Below, one piece after another: positions 40,774 to 51,233 of a stretch of 64,000 bases of DNA. How positions within the stretch are numbered: position 1 is the stretch's first letter; every line of letters starts with the position of its first letter. The position numbers and the translations under genes were made by a program. Source of the stretch: Lumbricus rubellus (taxonomy: Eukaryota; Annelida; Clitellata; Crassiclitellata; Lumbricidae); contig OX243815.1 of the NCBI GenBank assembly GCA_945859605.1, forward strand, positions 25,212,613 to 25,276,612, in the 5' to 3' direction. The notes under the pieces are model-generated. The model was not told where the DNA came from, searched no databases, and saw only the letters and a list, made by a program, of their open reading frames with translations.

Positions 40774-41372
40774 GATCCAAAGACGATTATAAACCAACGG
40801 TGTAAAATCGTTTGCGATATTGTAATCCCGTATCTACGTCGTAGTCCACTCACGCCCTTACATCACACAGGCATGAGTTGCCATTGCATTGACAATTAAC
40901 GACGATGATCTCGTTGTCGATCAAACTAACATCACACGGGGGTGAGTTGCCATTGCGCCGACGACGAACGACGGTAATCGTGCCTGGCCCTTGTTGTCGA
41001 TCCGGCCGTGGATACTTGCATGGGCATTCACCGTCGTAGCATTCGCGGTTGTGGGCGTCAATTACAACAATCAACTCCGATCTCCGCAGTCTTGTTGTAT
41101 TTCCAACCAAGCCGAGCTGCCTGGCGATTTTTTGTAATTCAGTTTTAGTTTTATTCGGGTAAACCATTTTTATTGGAATATCTTGTCTTTATACCGAGCT
41201 GGATATTCCATGAATTTGAAAAAGTAAGGCTGTACTGGTCAAACTGCGCGGGCACTCAATTTTTAAGGCTGTACTGGTCAAATGGGCGAAGGTCAAGGCT
41301 GTACTGGTCGAATTGTCCGATGGTCAAGGCTGTACTGGTCGAATGAGTCAAATTGCTACATCCTGTTCTACT
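40774..41372 (-). repeat. Polinton right terminal inverted repeat (599 bp)
   Basis: Inverse of 25429-26028 with only a few differences. It ends ...CCTGTTCTACT and is followed by the CGTCTG duplication. The polymerase start codon lies only 50 bp inside it. Confidence 0.95.
40850..41167 (-). CDS. Small SAP/Rho_N-like protein encoded inside the right TIR
   Basis: 105 codons, identical to the left-TIR copy except Ala for Val at residue 37. In both copies a 13-codon upstream reading frame (MEYPARYKDKIFQ then TAA) ends within the ATG context of the main gene. The same leader, without the stop, forms the first codons of the polymerase gene at 40724, which points to duplication of the polymerase 5' end into the TIR or the reverse. 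Being in the TIR gives the element two copies pointing inward from both ends. Confidence 0.75.
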   Translation of the reverse strand: MVYPNKTKTELQKIARQLGLVGNTTRLRRSELIVVIDAHNRECYDGECPCKYPRPDRQQGPGTITVVRRRRNGNSPPCDVSLIDNEIIVVNCQCNGNSCLCDVRA

Positions 41373-41378
41373 CGTCTG
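41373..41378. repeat. Polinton target-site duplication, right
   Basis: CGTCTG, identical to 25423-25428. Confidence 0.95.
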
Positions 41379-41757
41379 CATGCGATGGTAATAATTGGAC
41401 GAAACACTTTTATTACAGGCCTATGATGCAAGAAAAAGGCTCTCAATTTTGCACTGATTCTTTTAAGTGAATGTTCTGATGGGCGCAATGGGAAACACAG
41501 GATGAGAATAATTCTATGCAGTTCTATACCATGCAGCTGCGTCGTCGAATGTTTTATCGTGTGCGTGTTGTTGCGCTATAACAATCTCCAGATCATTTGC
41601 GATTATTGTAATTCTGCCGATTGAGACCAACCAATCATACGCAGAAATTGAAGCCACCGCCGCTGGCAACAGCAAGCAGCCACTGCTGCATGGCTACAGC
41701 AGCCACTGGCAATGAAAATGACCATGCCGTGTCTGATTATGTATATACATGTATATA

Positions 41758-42891
41758 CAGGGTGCGCCCAAAAAAAATACCCCCTAGGTTTTTTGCCAAT
41801 ATCTTGGCCAAAAGTAAACATTTTCAAATGAAATTTTACAGGCTTATAGACAATTCATATTTACATATGATGGCCAGATTTCATCAAAATATTTCAAACG
41901 AAACAAAAGTTATGCCACTTTTAGGGAGGTCACCCCCCCCCCGTTTTTTGACGTTTCAAAAACGAAACGCAATTTTTTGAAGGTTTTTGGCCAATATCTT
42001 GGCCAAAAATAAGAATATCGAAATTAAATTTCACAGTCTTATAGACAATTCATATCTACACATGGTGGAAAGATTTCATCACAATATTTCACACAGAACA
42101 AAAGTTATGCCACTTTTAGTGAGACCACCCACCGTTTTTTGACGATTCAACGGCGAAACGCAACAAAAGTAAGAAAAACAAATTTTATTAAGTCTCCTAT
42201 CAAATAACTGTTGTCAAATGAACTTGGTAGTGCTTCCCAGCTTGTGTTCAATGAGCCCACCACCAGTGCCAAAACTTCTTTTGAGTCTCTGTGCAAAGGT
42301 CTTGATGAACCTGTTGATTAATCTGACAGATTCCTTATTTACCAATTTGATTGTCATCTTGCTAAGTGACTTCTCAGTGACGCGCAGCTACGCTGGTACC
42401 CTGTTTCTTTTTTAAATAGTACTAATAATGATTATCTGGCAAAATTAAGGCTATTTGATAACAATATTATTTGAGATGAGAAAAAATCGTATTTTTAAAA
42501 ACTTTTTTGTTGCGTTTCGCCTTTGAATCGTCAAAAAACGGTGGGTGGTCTCCATAAAAGTCTGACCATCATGTGCAGATATGAATTGTCTTTAAGCCTG
42601 TAAAATTTCATTTTGATATGCGCACTTTTGGCTAAGATATTGTCCTAAATAATTAGATTGGTTTATTGTTACTTTTTGTTGCGTCGCGTTTTTGAATCGT
42701 CAAAAAACGGTGGGTGACCTCACTAAAAGTGGTGTAACTTTTGTTGTGTTTGAAATATTTTAATGAAATCTGGCCATCATGTGTAAATATGAATTGTCTT
42801 TAAGACTGTAAAATTTCATTTCAAAATTCTCACTTTTGGTCAAGATATGGGCAAAAATCTTAGGGGGGGTTATTTTTTTTGGCGCACCCTG
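41758..42891. mobile_element. Mariner-type long-inverted-repeat element, copy 2
   Basis: Starts CAGGGTGCGCCC and ends GGCGCACCCTG, flanked by TA. It has the same architecture as the element at 21300-22469: two roughly 180-bp units per arm and a central segment with TTGGTAGTGCTTCCCAGCTT, which retains a transposase C-terminal scrap on the minus strand. The two copies differ by many substitutions and indels, so they are separate, older insertions. Confidence 0.85.
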
Positions 42892-43382
42892 TATATATAA
42901 TTATGATTGCTTATTGATGATGTTTTCTCTCTCTCCCCCTATAATGATCTCTCTATTCCTGCAATTGAATGTGGTATCATGTGATTTTTAAAATATTTTT
43001 TCACGAATAATACATGGGTGGCCCTATTAGCGGGATTGTCCATCCCTTCTGGGTCTCCCCTTCTTAACCAAATTATGTTGAAGTATTGTTCACTGCCATA
43101 ATTGTATCATGTCTCTTTGTTGTTTTGGTTCAGGAAAAAATTAAGGTCTAAAAATATGTAGCTTTTCCGGCATGCCTGTGCACATGTGTGTGTATAAGCA
43201 CTTAACTGAGATTACATGTCAGTAACCAAGAGCGCATGTATATTATAGGCAAGTCTTTTGAAGTCGAAAGTCAATGACGATTATAGAAAATCAGACCTAT
43301 CAATTCTTTGGCATAAACCCACAACAAAATTTAATGAAGAACCATAACGTTCACCTTTATAAGGTCATAAGTATCATAATGG
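42892..43382. other. Intronic DNA, nothing recognised
   Basis: AT-rich, with no gene or transposon end visible. Confidence 0.4.
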
Positions 43383-43708
43383 CAGGGGCCGATCCAGGGG
43401 GGGGGCTTATCCGGCCATGCCCCCCCCCCCATTTAGAATTCCCATGTATCGTGCCCCCCCTATTTGGATTGAACATGCCGTGGAAGAATGTATATATTGT
43501 ACAATTTGCCCCCCCCCCCTATTAAGAAATGGCCATGCATTGCGGCCCCCTCCCTTTTAAAAATGGCATGACTAAAAAAAAGGTCATCAACTTTTTTGGC
43601 GGATACGAAAGAAAAATTTTCCAGACCCAAGGCCAAAATTTTTTCCCGGGCCCAAGACCCAAAATTTTTGGCCCCCCCCCCCGTCCAAAGTTTCTGTATC
43701 CGCCCTTG
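43383..43708. mobile_element. hAT-type MITE with C/G homopolymer runs
   Basis: Ends CAGGGGCCGATCCAG and CTGTATCCGCCCTTG form an imperfect inverted repeat. ATAATGG occurs directly on both sides (43376-43382 and 43709-43715), giving a target duplication of 7, perhaps 8, bp. Several C-runs of eight or more bases lie inside. It is non-coding. Confidence 0.65.
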
Positions 43709-44400
43709 ATAATGGTCCTACAAGCAACGCCATTTTGCACGTGGAAACCATGACTTCCGGTCCGTTATTTCGACGTCTTTCTTAGGTTGAACCTCAGGCA
43801 TCCGGTTTCATAGACCTACATCGTCAGCGGCCTCACAAAGTCGAACAATGGCAATTTATAAAATAGCCTCTGTGGCTAAGCAATGTGTGCCGCAAACATA
43901 GACATAATAATACTATTAGAATGGTTGGATAAAATAATTATAAGTACGTTCCGGGAAATACTAGTATACTGCTAACTTAGCAGTACACTAGTGCTAAGTG
44001 TAGCATTTCTTTTCGCTTCACTGCATTCACCAAGTCGCCACATCACAATCGGTTACATTCAAAGACTTCGTCCTCAACTTCCTACATCAACCTACATCAA
44101 CCTACATCACATAAATCACGTCACGTCACGACTGCAGCGCTGAAGGCGAGAGTTGAACAGTTGCCATTAATATATCTTCAACTATACATTATTATTATTA
44201 TCACGTGTTATAGAGACTTGTGTTGCCATGGTTACATGTATCCTGTTGTCTTGGTAACTCAATCGAAGCGCAACAAGTGATCTGTCATGATGTCATCGAG
44301 AGATTATTATTTCTGTTGCGCTACATGTAAGAGTGCATGACGCTCGTGAGATTACAAATGAGATCAATGAATGTTCACTCGTGCGATTGCGTGTACGAGA
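43709..44400. other. Intronic DNA with one hairpin
   Basis: Nothing coding is seen. At 43961-43991 CTAGTATACTGCTAA and TTAGCAGTACACTAG form a near-perfect inverted repeat with a 1-nt centre. Confidence 0.5.
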
Positions 44401-44409
44401 GATGACTGA

Positions 44410-44585
44410 TGACTCTTTCATACACGCACCACACACACGCACGCAGACGCACGCACGCACACGTACACTTACACGCACACACAGGCATAAAAACACTCAC
44501 ATACACGCACACCCACACGCCCACACTCACGCACCCCCATCAACCCCCACACACACCAACACACACACACACACACCCATCTACC
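44410..44585. repeat. CA-rich microsatellite
   Basis: Interrupted ACAC/GCAC repeat with no coding support. Confidence 0.88.
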
Positions 44586-44689
44586 TACCAACTCTTACAC
44601 GCATGCAAAGATGGATTTCATGAAGTATAATAATATGACTTGTCAGTTTCTTTCGTTTCAACCACGCTCCATACTCTATGCTCATGCTC

Positions 44690-44905
44690 ACTGCTCTATA
44701 TGCTCATTGCTCATTGCTCATTGCTCATTGCTCATTGCTCACTGCTCATTGCTCACTGCTCATTGCTCATTGCTCATTGCTCATTGCTCATTGCTCACTG
44801 CTCACTGCTCATTGCTCATTGCTCATTGCTCATTGCTCATTGCTCATTGCTCATTGCTCATTGCTCATTGCTCATTGCTCATTGCTCACTGCTCACTGCT
44901 CAATC
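44690..44905. repeat. GCTCATT heptamer array
   Basis: About 28 copies of a 7-bp unit GCTCATT, with GCTCACT variants at several sites. A 7-bp unit cycles through all three frames, so all plus-strand frames are open and spell the same peptide (AHCSLLI). A few scattered units recur at 45022-45060. Confidence 0.95.
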
Positions 44906-45362
44906 AACCCACACACACCAACACACACACACCCATCTACATGTACCTACCAACTTTTACACGCAGAGATGGATTTCATGCAGTATACGACTTGTCAGTT
45001 TCTTTGTTTCAACCACGCACTCTATGCTCATTGCTCATTGCTATATGCTCGTTGCTCACGCATCAATGCCGATTATTGACGCATTACTCGCTTTATTTGA
45101 ACGTAAAAATCCGTCTTCACCTAAGTCGTTCATCACTCAAACGTACATATATATATACACTATTATACAGCAAAGGCTTAGTGAACTTCGCGTCCATATG
45201 CTAATAATAAGAAGTGAGTGCGTGTGTATATATGTAAGTCCCGAAAGCCATCTCGTCATGCAGTGCATATCGTTGTTTGCAATGACGATGTCGATTGCTT
45301 CATTTGTCTCTCTGTCATCTTTCATCAGATTTCGATTTGCTTCATAAAGTGTATATTATATA

Positions 45363-45365
<3 letters not shown>

Positions 45366-45408
<43 letters not shown>
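45366..45408. repeat. AT dinucleotide run
   Basis: About 40 bp of pure (AT)n. Confidence 0.93.
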
Positions 45409-45409
<1 letters not shown>

Positions 45410-45689
45410 CTCAGAGCCACACGTTTCCCATTTCGGTCTATATGAATCTGGGATATCATTATTTTTATGACTGAACTCTCGCTTCCTTTTGCAGTTTTGC
45501 TTTCAAGGTTCAGACACATTGCAATTACATGCTTTGCAGAATTTGATGCCAACGTAAATGAAAAAAGGAATATTAAAATCATCGACAAAACAAACGTCTT
45601 CTTCAGACTATTATAGGCCTACTATTAGGCCTACTCTTTGTTTCCCGCGTCAGGCCTGCTTAAGTTCGAACCAGATTCTTTGACTAGGC

Positions 45690-45870
45690 TTCTCTCTATG
45701 TAATGTAGGCTACTTCCACCATCAGTTCGCTCCGCCTTTCTCTCTGGTAGTCTTGCTTCCTCTTCCACTGGCTCTCAAAATTAACAGGCCTCTTCTCGTG
45801 GTTGATCGCATTGGGAGCGCTTCTGAAAAGCTTTTTGCTGACAGAAGCGATTTATAAATGTTCATACAAA
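45690..45870 (+). repeat. LINE 3' tail related to the one at 12460-12600
   Basis: Shares CCATCAGTTCGCTC, a TCTCTCTGG/TAGTCTT stretch and GGGAGCGCTTCTGAAA with the fragment at 12466-12575, and ends AGCGATTTATAAATG. It is the untranslated end of the same LINE family. Confidence 0.6.
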
Positions 45871-46254
45871 TACACGATTTCTTTCGCGCTGAAGATCTAA
45901 AACGGTGTGCAAACCAGTAGGCATAGGCCTACATACAGCTACACTATTATTAAAATAATTGGGCTAGGCTATATATTATATAAAGCATGCAGGTTTTAAG
46001 TACCTGGTATTCCACCGGATTCTTTAACGTCATTAGAAAGCGACACTTTACAGAAGTGCAAAATAACACGGAATTAATTGGCTACAGCTATTCTGATGCA
46101 CGGTCCTCAATAATTATTAGGCCTATAATTCATGCATCTCAAGATCTCTGACGCCATGCAGCTGACATTGACGCATTTGGACGATGTCAATTGACTCTCC
46201 TCGATGTGAATTCGACGATGACGCTGTTGTAGGCCTATTCATGGAGACTGGACC

Positions 46255-46631
46255 CAGGGATGCCACTCTGAATTTTAGAAAGGTCAGATCCGGCGGAAAA
46301 AAGGCTATAAAAAGCTAGAATCAAAAATTTCTTAGAAATGCATGGAATTTTTGGACTTAAAATTTCTGATGACCTCTTTCTAGTATTTCAGTTCTCACAA
46401 ATTTTCATATTTTTCTCTCTCAAAATTCGTGTCTATCGCTCCTAAATCAAAAATCTTTCGCTTTTTGCTCATGAATGTTTTTACGTTTTTGCCTCAAAAT
46501 ATGCTTGTCTGCCTTAACAAGTCAGTAAAACCACCGTCACAAATGCTGAATCCTGACCCAAAAAGCTAGAAATTTAGACAAGGCCGAAAAAACCTAGATC
46601 TAGGCTGAAAAAGCTATGAGTGGCATCCATG
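46255..46631. mobile_element. hAT-type MITE
   Basis: A 377-bp element with ends CAGGGATGCCACTC and GAGTGGCATCCATG, flanked by ACTGGACC (46247-46254) and ACTGCACC (46632-46639), a 7-of-8 target duplication. The interior is AT-rich with AAAAGCTAG motifs near both ends. It is non-coding. Confidence 0.75.
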
Positions 46632-46850
46632 ACTGCACCGTTGCATTAGCGCCTGCATATGTTATGGCTTCGTTTCTTCAGTTTTGAAGGTGAATGATTA
46701 TCCTATATAAGCAAGCAATCTTGTGCACTAATGCGTTTGATATATAAGTTTATCCACATTTAGCGATCACACTATTCGAGCTGTTTAATTACGTGAACGA
46801 AAGACTGCTAACTATATTGTCCGCTGGCAGGATATCGTCTAAAACTCTAA

Positions 46851-47131
46851 GGAATTGTCTTAAGTGAATTTTAGAAGCAATTGTCTTAGAGGCATAATAT
46901 AATTCGTGACCAAAGGTCGTTGAGATGGAATTGAGTATATTAATTAAACTGAATACTTAGTTAAATTGTCGTTTGAATGAATAGATAATAGTCTCTATAT
47001 AGGTCTATTATAGTCGTTTGGTTTAATAGCCTTTACTCAATTCTTTTCATCTCAACGACTTTGGTCACGACGTTATAGCCATAAAGATGCGTCTCGAGCA
47101 TTTCCCACCAAAGTCAACTTAAGACAATTTA
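46851..47131. mobile_element. Foldback element
   Basis: AATTGTCTTAAGT near 46852 and ACTTAAGACAATT near 47118 are inverse. Inside them TTCGTGACCAAAGGTCGTTGAGAT pairs with ATCTCAACGACTTTGGTCACGA. No clear target duplication was found, so the class is uncertain. Confidence 0.6.
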
Positions 47132-47320
47132 TTTCGACAATGTGTCGGTGTTCGTCTTCATAAACACATCGATCCATTCAGGTTTCGAAGCGTAACTGCA
47201 TGCAGTCATTTCGGAGGTGTTCAAACATCCAAAACACCTCCCCCTCTATAGCTACGGCCTTTACTGCAGCTGCATGATAGTCATTAGTCACTGATGCTGC
47301 TGTTGTTGTTGTTGTTGTAG

Positions 47321-47482
47321 TGACTGGATGTCATGATCTGAAATTGTCTGGTGATGCTTGGCATCAGAAGAATGGAGATGTACTCGTCGTCAGATGCAAT
47401 GCCACATCTCAAGTCTGGCATCTCATCTGCAAAGGAACGAGATGGGTCGGTGACATCGGCAACTGCAGCTTCACCAACTCAG
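47321..47482 (+). CDS. Cys-rich (sushi-like) module exon of the SUEL/CUB membrane protein
   Basis: A 162-bp exon with acceptor GTTGTTGTTGTAG and donor G|GTAATT, phase 1-1. It encodes about 53 residues with four cysteines: TGCHDLKLSG, VVRCNATSQVWHLICKGTRW, GDIGNCSF. The C...W...C-GT-W-G-C pattern resembles a compact CCP/sushi-type module. Its phase matches the CUB exon donor 22 kb upstream, which supports splicing across the Polinton. NAT and NCS are possible N-glycosylation sites. Confidence 0.7.
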
Positions 47483-48847
47483 GTAATTACTTAGACCTAC
47501 ATGTAGGTCTATACGTAAAACCTTTGAATAGGTCTGGGTGATGTATTTTATCGCACTAATTAAGTAAATACAAACGTTTTAGCTATGAAAATATGGCCGG
47601 TCTATAGCACATCGATTCCTTTTAAGACCAAAATAAATACACTAGGCATATCGACTTGTGCATGGATGGAGATGCCTATACAATTCTGCAGTCTCGTCGA
47701 ATGTCGATGTTTTGCCAGCATTACCAACTCTCTCATTAGGCCTACAGAACATAGTGTCTCGCGATAAGATCAAACGTGGACTGTAGGTCTTTCAAGTCAA
47801 GTGCGGTAGTACCAGCAATACGTCTGAGTCTATTTCCTTGTCTATGTATTATATTTGCTATCTGGCTTTCTGTTCCTCTGCATATTATTCTTATGTGCAC
47901 TGTCCGGTATTTCCATTCTTCTTTCTCCGTGGTTCTTTTATGAATCTTGACGCTTATTTTTATAAATACACATGTATGTATATTTAGGGGAATAGAAGTT
48001 TGTGTGCATAGCTTAATTAAGGCTGTATAACAACCTGAATGATTCATGAAAATAGCAAAGTGAATGCTTTATTTATTTTTACCTCGGATACTTCCATCAA
48101 ATTGAAAGTCTCTAAGCTACATAACAAGTAATTAGCGACGTCCCAAATAAAAAGTGCGTCCATTGCGCTATAGGCTACATGCGATAAGAGTAATCTGATC
48201 GGGTTTTTGCAATCAGCCGATCGACCCAGGTGGATTTTTCATTGCTGGGAAATGCAATCAATGAAGTCTTCGGCATACTGGATATTTTATCGTGGCACGT
48301 TGGGTGAAAATGATCAGGACCCAATGCAGTCACAAGAAAAGCTAAGCCAATCAACCCCCAAATAATATAGATCTATAGGGCCTATGTGTAGTTCGCGAAA
48401 ATTACTCCAGGACCACAAACCTCAGCGACGAGTCTTAGGTCACGTGGTGATTAGGTCTCTGTGTAATGCAAAAACAAGTCACATTTGTGCTGAGCGTAGA
48501 TTGATTTGAAGCGGGTTTGATGCTATACTTCACGGTGATAGAGATCCCGAGATTTGGTAGCTTTCCATATTTCAGTCTCATGGTAGTTTGCATGGCATGA
48601 AAGGTGACTGATCAGGTCTCTCTCCCTCTTCCGTGGTTTGGATTTAAAAACCAGGACTAAGATCTGTTGCCCAAGGGAGAAGACGTGACCGTACTGAACC
48701 TCCGCCGTTACCCTTTGAAATAAACGTCTGATCCCAGTATTGTTTCTGGTGGAGACTGTGTGTGTAGGTCTATATGCGTGCAATATTTACAATGACTGAT
48801 TTCTCAAACGTATAAATAATTGTGTTCTACATTATTATTGTTTAAAG

Positions 48848-48907
48848 CCGACGTGAACAGCTGGAGCTTGGAGCAGATGTTCAGTGCAGATGATGCATTT
48901 CCATTCG
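48848..48907 (+). CDS. Short juxtamembrane linker exon
   Basis: A 60-bp exon between acceptor ATTATTGTTTAAAG and donor G|GTACGTG, phase 1-1, encoding a 20-residue linker (DVNSWSLEQMFSADDAFPF). It fits exactly between the Cys-rich module and the transmembrane exon. Support comes from splice signals and phase only. Confidence 0.55.
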
Positions 48908-49278
48908 GTACGTGTTTGTATAGGCCTATATGAACGTAGCCGTGTATACCTGGCTGGTATTATGTATACAATGTCCTTTGAAGTGCATCTGGAGTTCTAG
49001 ATCTATGGATGCTTTCTCTGCAAACGCAAACTGGTTTCGAAAATCGAAATAAAGGGATTGATTTGTAATCTTTCGTCATCTTTGCTTTTCATTGTGCGTC
49101 TGCCTTTCTCCTCCTCCTACTCCTCTTCCTTCTCTTCCTTCTTCTCCTCGTACTCCTCCTCCTCCTCCTCCTCCTCCTCATGCTTTTCCTCCATCTGTCT
49201 TCTAACTTCTAACATCGCTATCGTGTTGTTTTCAATTTTTATTTTATAAAACTTTTGTATGCCTACATTGGTTATATC

Positions 49279-49711
49279 CATAGTTGTAAAAAACGTTTTT
49301 TTCCGTTTTTTATTCTCTCCCAAAAAACGTCGTTTTTTTCGTTTTTTATTTTTCCCATCGTTTTTTATCGTTTTTTATTATTTCTTTATCTTTATTTATT
49401 CATTTACTTTCTGTTATTACTTCACTTAATTTTAATTTTTTCTGATATTCCTTATGTTTTCCGCCAACACTCAAGGATTCAGCTAACTAAAGTCATTATT
49501 TCATCGTTTAACATCATCGTTTAAGAGATAGCCTGCGTGTAGTAGGTTCCTAATCAAGGTTTTCAAGGGTAAAATGCGGTTTTAGATGTAGCAAAGTCAA
49601 ATTATTTTCCGTTTCCGTTTTTTATCGTTTTTTTGTCGTTTTTTATTTTTTTGAAAAAAACGTCGTTTTTTACCGTTTTTTATTTTATTTTCATCGTTTT
49701 TTACATCTATG
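49279..49711. mobile_element. hAT-type MITE family 'CATAG', copy 1
   Basis: A 433-bp element starts CATAGTTGTAAAAAACG and ends CGTTTTTTACATCTATG, flanked by exact 8-bp copies GTTATATC (49271-49278 and 49712-49719). The interior is packed with CGTTTTTTAT motifs. A second copy lies at 56176-56605. Confidence 0.9.
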
Positions 49712-49864
49712 GTTATATCGATCGTCGACTATATGTCAGATTCGCTTGTGTTTACATGTTATTTCTAGCATTGTTTTGATGTTTTTATCTGCACTTTTCG
49801 TCTAAGAAATTCTAAATGTACTTGTAATGATTGTTTAGACTACTTTGAATTACTTATGACTACT

Positions 49865-50000
49865 GTGATTGGAGCTGCTGCTGCTGCTGATACTACTTAT
49901 GTTGCTGTTGCTGCAATTTCTGCCATAACTACTGCTGCTTCTATACAACTGCTGTTGCAAGAACTTTTGCTGCTGCTATTGCTGCTGCATGCTATTTCAT
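49865..50000. repeat. CTG/GCT trinucleotide tract
   Basis: Imperfect GCTGCTGCT repeat reading as poly-Ala or poly-Leu. Not a gene. Confidence 0.75.
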
Positions 50001-50071
50001 ACTGCAACAACAACTACTGCCAATTTGGTCTGTTAGTGTATGCATACATGCATGCCAGTACTTACCCTACG

Positions 50072-50147
50072 CAGCGGCTTGAGGTGGATTCAAACCCGGC
50101 TGCAAGGCAGCGAACATAGGCCTACCTCTACACCACCGCGCCCCACA
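50072..50147 (-). repeat. tRNA-derived SINE head
   Basis: On the minus strand GGTGGTGTAGAGG fits a pol III A-box and GGGTTTGAATCC a B-box, with an anticodon-arm-like CGCTGCCTTGCAGCC stretch between. A TAGGCCTA octamer (50117-50124) interrupts the D-arm region, so it is not a functional tRNA. Confidence 0.55.
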
Positions 50148-50231
50148 AGAGATGATACAAAGTTGCTGCTATTGTTGTCAATGTTCCTTCGACGAGTTAC
50201 GGCTGCTTTGTTATTCGGGTGTCTATTATAG

Positions 50232-50319
50232 GAGTTCTGATCGCCGTGTCGTTAGGGGTCGCTATGGGAGTCATCATTGGAGGAACCCTACTGTGCGCCA
50301 TCACAATGTACATGAAACG
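50232..50319 (+). CDS. Transmembrane exon of the SUEL/CUB membrane protein
   Basis: An 88-bp exon with acceptor GTGTCTATTATAG (phase 1) and donor CG|GTAAAC (phase 2). It encodes one hydrophobic segment of about 24 residues (VLIAVSLGVAMGVIIGGTLL) ending in CAITMYMKR, with basic residues on the cytoplasmic side. The Gly-rich pattern (GVAMGVIIGG) could support helix pairing. The donor site is duplicated just downstream (see the 54-bp repeat). Confidence 0.8.
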
Positions 50320-50407
50320 GTAAACAAATCATCATTCATTTGCTGTTGGTTTAATCACAATGTACATGAAATGGTAAACAAATCATCATTCGTTTGCTGC
50401 TGGTTTA
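50300..50407 (+). repeat. 54-bp tandem duplication covering the exon donor site
   Basis: Units at 50300-50353 and 50354-50407 differ at only a few positions. Each contains ACAATGTACATGAAA followed by a GTAAAC donor. Using the second donor would retain a TAA at 50321-50323 and end the protein straight after the membrane segment. Confidence 0.9.
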
Positions 50408-50896
50408 CCGTAATCATTATGCTGTTGGAAACGCTTTTCCATGCAGTGTCGCGTAACTACTCGCTTATAGATCGACCTATACATCTACATATTACTGAAC
50501 GTCGATGAACAGTTGAACACTGCTGTTATGACTTGATAATAATAATATTTTAGTTATTGAAACAATCCTGTTGACAGACCGTAACCGGTGGCAGTGTACA
50601 TTTATGCAATTTAAACAATTCACAAGAACACAAATCACAAATCTTTACTAGCAGAACAGATAAATTATATCCTGCAATACACTGATACTGACTGATACAG
50701 GGCATAAATACGTCATTGAGTAAATTCAATCCTGGCGAAAGAAATTAGAACAAAAATCTGAGAAAATTATTAATTTAGAACGCCATGTAAGTTGAAAAAA
50801 ACTCTTCAAATTAATGACAACAATCACTTGCTGCACTGCTGATTAAAAAACCCACTGAATTCGTTAACTCCATAATTATGCGACTTGTTTTTGCAG

Positions 50897-51233
50897 ACAG
50901 AGGCGAAATCTTCAAGGTTACTCACAACCTAAAGAGCAGCACGTCTGTACGACCTTTCCATCCCCCGCTCCACCACAGCACAGCACAGTATCCAGCTGGC
51001 TGATCGACTCCGAGTCCGTCATTCTCCAGGACCCGGACGTCCAGAGGACATCCTATCGAATCGCCATCCCTCGAGGTGGTGGAGGTGGAGGAATCCAGAC
51101 ATCATCAGACATCGTTGATTATAACAGTTTCGACAACACATCATCATCGCGACCATGCGTCATCTCTCAGTATAGCTCGTCGTCGAACAGCTTCAAGCCG
51201 AAACCTCACTTCTACGAAAGTCCTTGCCAATAA
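50897..51233 (+). CDS. Cytoplasmic tail and stop of the SUEL/CUB membrane protein
   Basis: The last coding exon has acceptor GTTTTTGCAG (phase 2) and stop TAA at 51231-51233. It encodes about 111 residues: a basic start (QRRNLQGYSQ), a Pro-rich part, then SSWLIDSESVILQDPDVQRT, a Gly run and a Ser-rich end with several Tyr residues (DYNSF, QYSSSS, HFYESP). No enzyme domain is present. The tyrosines and serines are candidate phosphorylation or adaptor sites. The mature protein would therefore be a single-pass adhesion or receptor molecule with a signalling-type tail. I do not recognise a named orthologue. Confidence 0.8.

Larger units (their letters stand above)
25429..41372. mobile_element. 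Polinton/Maverick (adintovirus-like) element, 15,944 bp
   Basis: The full-length element is bounded by inverted repeats of 599-600 bp starting 5'-AG and by a perfect 6-bp target duplication. It carries the Polinton core set: DDE integrase with a chromodomain, FtsK/HerA-type packaging ATPase, adenain-like cysteine protease, protein-primed family B polymerase and major and minor capsid proteins. It adds a parvovirus-like phospholipase A2 domain, two fibre-like proteins and a dUTPase-fold protein. Gene order is TIR gene (+), two minus genes, eight plus genes, then a converging minus block. The TIRs differ at only a few positions, so insertion is recent. The polymerase gene is broken and the integrase is odd (see those entries), so this copy may not be self-sufficient. 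Confidence 0.97.
24939..47320 (+). other. Large intron of the SUEL/CUB gene containing the Polinton
   Basis: The intron is bounded by the CUB exon donor (GTATAA) and the next phase-1 acceptor (GTTGTTGTAG). It contains a SINE-like remnant, the whole Polinton, a mariner-type element, three hAT/foldback MITEs and simple repeats. If the gene is as modelled, the Polinton genes lie inside this host transcript, with both strands used. Confidence 0.65.

Noticed and set aside
44611..45347. Three overlapping frames with AHCSLLI repeats
   Set aside because: Artefact of a 7-bp tandem repeat that lacks stop codons.
50072..50147. A functional tRNA gene
   Set aside because: The D-arm region is interrupted by TAGGCCTA and no clean acceptor stem is visible, so a SINE head is more likely.
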